Assembly: GCA_024274695.1 (NCBI GenBank) | Contig: JAJSAI010000030.1 | Span: 1-21,515, forward strand | DNA length: 21,515 bases | Reading direction: 5' to 3' | DNA from: an archaeon | Lineage (GTDB): Archaea > B1Sed10-29 > JAJSAI01 | In this document: positions 19,110-21,515 of the stretch, piece after piece | Layout of the letters: each line of letters begins with the position of its first letter | How positions within the stretch are numbered: position 1 is the stretch's first letter | Position numbers and translations under genes: made by a program | Notes under the pieces: generated by a model | What the model saw: only the letters and a program-made list of their open reading frames with translations | The model's database searches: none | Told to the model about the DNA's origin: nothing

Positions 19110-20579
19110 ATGGCTGAAAAAACGTTCTACGAGAAGATAATGGAGAAAATGCTCAAAAGAGCATTCTTTTACCCGAGTTGCGAGATCTACGGAGGGTTCT
19201 CCGGATTCTACGATTACGGGTCCACTGGGACCAGAATAAAGCGCAAGTGGGAAGACTTCTGGAGAAGGTTCTTCCTGGGCCTGGAGGAGAGCTTTTACGA
19301 GATACAGCCCGCGGAAGTAATGCCAGAACCGGTGTTCGAGGCGTCTGGGCACCTGAAGGAATTCGTGGACCCCCTCGTGCAGTGCTCCAAGTGCGGGTAC
19401 TACGAGCGGGCTGACACTATAATGGAAGAACAGTTGCACGAGACGTTCGAGGGAATAACCCCTAAAGAGCTTGACAGGCTTATAAAAGAGCATGGGATCA
19501 AGTGCCCGAAGTGCGGGGGAAAGCTTAAGGAGGTCACGGTCCTCAACCTTATGTTCAACTTTGACGTGGGAATATTCCACTCCGTGACAAAGGGGTACCT
19601 GAGGCCTGAAACAGCCCAAGGATCGTACGTGTGCTTCAAGAGAGAGTACAAGGCCAACCGGGAGAAACTGCCGTTAGGGCTCGCGGTGGTGGGAAAAGCG
19701 TTCAGGAACGAGATATCACCCAGGCAAGGCCTGTTCAGGATGAGAGAGTTCACCCAGGCAGAGCTCCAGATCTTCTTTGATCCTGACAAGATAAACGAAC
19801 ACCCAATGTTCCCTGAAGTAAAGGACAGGGTCCTCAGGGTGGTTCCGGCCAGCGAGAGGGAAAAAGGAGAACAAATGCTCTCGTGCGAGCAACTCGTCCA
19901 AAAGGGATACCCTGAGTTCGCGGTTTATTACATGGCAAGAGTCCAGGAGTTCTACGAGCGGCTTGGAGTCCCGTTAGACAGGTTCAGGTTCTACGAAAAG
20001 AACGAGGAGGAGAGGGCGTTCTACAACAAGCTCCACTTTGACGTGGAGATATTCCTGGAGTCCTTCGGGAAGTACACAGAAGTCGCAGGATTCCACTACA
20101 GGGGAGACCATGACCTGAAGGGCCACCAGAAGGTGTCAGGAGAGGACATGAGCGTGCTCAAGGAAGGAAAAAGATTCATTCCCCACGTGCTGGAGCTGAG
20201 CTTCGGGGTTGACAGAAACTTTTTCACGCTCATGGACCTAGGATACAGGGAAGAAGGGAAGAGGCAGTGGTTCTCCCTGCCGGCGTTCGTCGCGCCCTGG
20301 ACCGCTGGAGTCTACCCCCTCGTGAAAAAGGACGGGCTTGACAAGAAGGCCCGGGAAGTCCAGAGGATGCTCGCGGAAGAGGGTGTTGACTGCTTTTACG
20401 ATGAGAAAGGGTCTATCGGAAAGAGGTACGCTCGGGCCGATGAAATAGGGGTCGCGTACGGGATAACAATAGACTACCAGACACTGGAAGACGACACAGT
20501 GACCGTGAGGGAAAGAGACTCCACGCAACAAGAGAGAGTCAGTATAAGCGAGCTCGCCGAGAAGCTCAGAACATTTTAG
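19110..20579 (+). CDS. glyS: glycyl-tRNA synthetase (alpha2 type)
   Basis: Charges tRNA-Gly with glycine. The 489-residue class II synthetase shows motif 1 region near the start (IYGGFSGFYDYGSTGTRIKRKW), a zinc-ribbon insert with C92, C95, C132 and C135, the glycine-enzyme signature RPETAQGSYVCFKREY near 165, motif 2 FRNEISPRQGLFRMREFTQAE near 198-218, motif 3 ELSFGVDRNFF at about 362-372, and the C-terminal anticodon-binding domain (APWTAGVYPLV, then DEIGVAYGITID). Many archaeal versions are near 570 residues, so this is compact, mainly between motifs 2 and 3. The last 14 nt overlap the convergent KaiC-like gene. It follows the membrane protein gene after 1 nt. Confidence 0.96.
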   Translation: MAEKTFYEKIMEKMLKRAFFYPSCEIYGGFSGFYDYGSTGTRIKRKWEDFWRRFFLGLEESFYEIQPAEVMPEPVFEASGHLKEFVDPLVQCSKCGYYERADTIMEEQLHETFEGITPKELDRLIKEHGIKCPKCGGKLKEVTVLNLMFNFDVGIFHSVTKGYLRPETAQGSYVCFKREYKANREKLPLGLAVVGKAFRNEISPRQGLFRMREFTQAELQIFFDPDKINEHPMFPEVKDRVLRVVPASEREKGEQMLSCEQLVQKGYPEFAVYYMARVQEFYERLGVPLDRFRFYEKNEEERAFYNKLHFDVEIFLESFGKYTEVAGFHYRGDHDLKGHQKVSGEDMSVLKEGKRFIPHVLELSFGVDRNFFTLMDLGYREEGKRQWFSLPAFVAPWTAGVYPLVKKDGLDKKAREVQRMLAEEGVDCFYDEKGSIGKRYARADEIGVAYGITIDYQTLEDDTVTVRERDSTQQERVSISELAEKLRTF

Positions 20580-21312
20580 CCTTGTCCATTTCCCTCAGTT
20601 CTGCGAGAAGGTCTATAACGTTTATTCCCCTCTCGCTTATCTCGTAAGGGAACCACCTGAGCGGGTGCGACTGGTTAGCCATCCTAGCTATTCTCAGCTT
20701 CCTCCTGTCGCCCGCGGCCATCATTTCTATCGCGCTGTCGCACAAGTAAGCGAGAGTGGTCTCGTCCTCGTCGGAGTGAACGTTCCCCTCCAGCAGGAAC
20801 ATTCCAACCGCGTTGTACTTTTTAACGAACCCTATGAGCACCTGCATGAACTTGAAGAACCTGTTCTTTTCTTCGTTCGCCTGGAGCAGGACGTCCGTGA
20901 GCGAGTCGAAAACCATTCTCCCGTGAAACCCTTTCCCAAAACCAGCCCTCTCAAACGCCCTCTTCAGGACGTCCGTGATCTCATTAAAGTTAGAGAGCCG
21001 CTTGACCATGAGCTCCTCCTCAGAATTTCCCCCAGTCCTCCAGGAGTACGCGTCCACGAACACGATCCTCTTAAGATCCTCGTCTGAAAGCCCGAGCTCA
21101 AAACTCCTGAAGCCCCTAACGCACTCCTCTCGGGGGTTACTAGTGGAAAGATAGACAACCTTCTCCCCTCTCCTGAGACCTTCTGCAAGGAACTGCCTGG
21201 CCAAAGTGGTCTTCCCGGACCCAGGAGGCCCCACCACCAGAACAGCAGAAGGAGCGACAAAGCCCCCTGACAGTATCTCGTCAAGCCTCTTAACCCCAGT
21301 AGAGGTCCTCAT
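20566..21312 (-). CDS. KaiC/RadA-like RecA-superfamily ATPase
   Basis: A single-domain KaiC-like ATPase of 248 residues. It opens with the family pattern TGVKRLDEILSGGF, has a complete Walker A GPPGSGKTT at 28-36, a strand VVYLSTSNPREEC where KaiC has its catalytic glutamates (Glu62, Glu63), a Walker B GRMVFDSLTD with Asp136, and late strands ending in FPYEISERGINVID. Unlike RadA it has no N-terminal helix-hairpin-helix domain, so it is more likely a signalling or regulatory ATPase than a recombinase. Its ATG overlaps the stop of the truncated upstream gene (ATGA), and the 3' end overlaps glycyl-tRNA synthetase. Substrate partner unknown. Confidence 0.9.
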   Translation of the reverse strand: MRTSTGVKRLDEILSGGFVAPSAVLVVGPPGSGKTTLARQFLAEGLRRGEKVVYLSTSNPREECVRGFRSFELGLSDEDLKRIVFVDAYSWRTGGNSEEELMVKRLSNFNEITDVLKRAFERAGFGKGFHGRMVFDSLTDVLLQANEEKNRFFKFMQVLIGFVKKYNAVGMFLLEGNVHSDEDETTLAYLCDSAIEMMAAGDRRKLRIARMANQSHPLRWFPYEISERGINVIDLLAELREMDKAKMF

Positions 21313-21515
21313 TCTATCACGTCCAGGATCCTCAACCGCTTCCCATCGTACTCTCCCATGAAAATCCGCTTACCCACGCCGGGCAGACCCGCCTTTATTA
21401 TGACCTTCTCGTCAGCCCTCCTGAACAGGATCTCCCCATCCACGTCCCTCCGGAGCACAGGACTCCCCGGGCCTGTCCTGACCACGAAAACACAAGACGC
21501 TCCCACGCTCTTCGT
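21309..21515 (-). CDS. hypothetical protein, 5' end outside the window
   Basis: Only the C-terminal 68 or so residues are present. They look beta-rich with alternating hydrophobic residues (CVFVVRTGPGSPVLRRD, GEILFRRADEKVIIKAG, KRIFMGEYDGKRLRILDVIE). An in-frame GTG at 21504-21506 could be a start, but the frame remains open to the window end, so truncation is more likely. The stop overlaps the KaiC-like start as ATGA, so the two products are made together. No family is recognisable from this piece. Confidence 0.6.
   Translation of the reverse strand, partial: TKSVGASCVFVVRTGPGSPVLRRDVDGEILFRRADEKVIIKAGLPGVGKRIFMGEYDGKRLRILDVIE

Noticed and set aside
20566-21312. RadA recombinase
   Set aside because: It has no helix-hairpin-helix N-terminal domain and the KaiC-like start pattern and paired glutamates fit KaiC-type ATPases better.
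1-21515. CRISPR arrays, insertion sequences, prophage, tRNA genes
   Set aside because: No regularly spaced repeats, transposase or integrase motifs, inverted terminal repeats or tRNA cloverleaf were seen; intergenic gaps are too short for most of these.

Overview
The window is about 21.5 kb of gene-dense archaeal chromosome. The evidence is an MCM replicative helicase, aIF2-beta, aIF1A, an archaeal AMP phosphorylase with ribose-1,5-bisphosphate isomerase, a presenilin-type protease, an alpha2-type glycyl-tRNA synthetase, KaiC-like ATPases, and a free-standing 5S rRNA with archaeal sequence signatures. AGG/AGA codons dominate for arginine and TGA is the commonest stop. Many first genes carry a TATA-like box centred about 26-30 nt before the start codon, which suggests leaderless transcripts. 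Genes inside operons more often have GGTG/GGAG-type ribosome sites. The compact layout and gene set would fit a euryarchaeon or a DPANN-type lineage, but I cannot fix the taxon from this sequence. I see no insertion sequence, prophage, CRISPR array, tRNA or 16S/23S rRNA, and no gene-free stretch over 300 bases.

Layout. 1-1298 (+): 5'-truncated M24 aminopeptidase overlapping a PAP2 phosphatase. 1279-1726 (-): two tandem 73-residue paralogues of unknown function. 1811-2371 (+): Mtq2/HemK2-like methyltransferase. 2432-5373 (+): MCM followed at once by a presenilin-family protease. 5410-6713 (+): translation-initiation cluster (small OB-like protein, aIF2-beta, DUF424, aIF1A). 6723-6929 (-): small membrane protein. 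7000-8223 (+): small basic protein and a BtrH/C39-like protein. 8262-10980 (+): AMP-salvage operon (R15P isomerase, DUF1805, AMP phosphorylase). 10977-13223 (-): nitroreductase, RNA-free RNase P (HARP) and a deaminase-type amidohydrolase. 13277-13394 (+): 5S rRNA. 13448-16617 (-): envelope-type genes, namely a secreted Cys-rich TPR protein, a nine-helix membrane protein coupled to a RecA-like protein without a P-loop, and a two-helix membrane protein. 16731-18018 (-): Bud23-like methyltransferase, coiled-coil protein, zinc-ribbon protein. 18062-20579 (+): methyltransferase-like protein, seven-helix membrane protein, glycyl-tRNA synthetase. 20566-21515 (-): KaiC-like ATPase and a truncated upstream gene.

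How the genes work together. Most of the window is informational: replication (MCM), translation start (aIF2-beta, aIF1A), tRNA charging, tRNA 5' processing (HARP), and methylation of ribosome or release factor (Bud23-like, Mtq2-like). AMP phosphorylase and R15P isomerase form the first two steps of archaeal nucleoside-monophosphate salvage; the usual third enzyme, type III RuBisCO, is not here. The observations most worth following up are: an in-frame TAG that cuts the Bud23-like gene just before a tail that still matches the family end; the tandem paralogues; a TATA-like tract set equally far from 5S and from a divergent gene; and the uncharacterised 13.4-16.6 kb envelope block.
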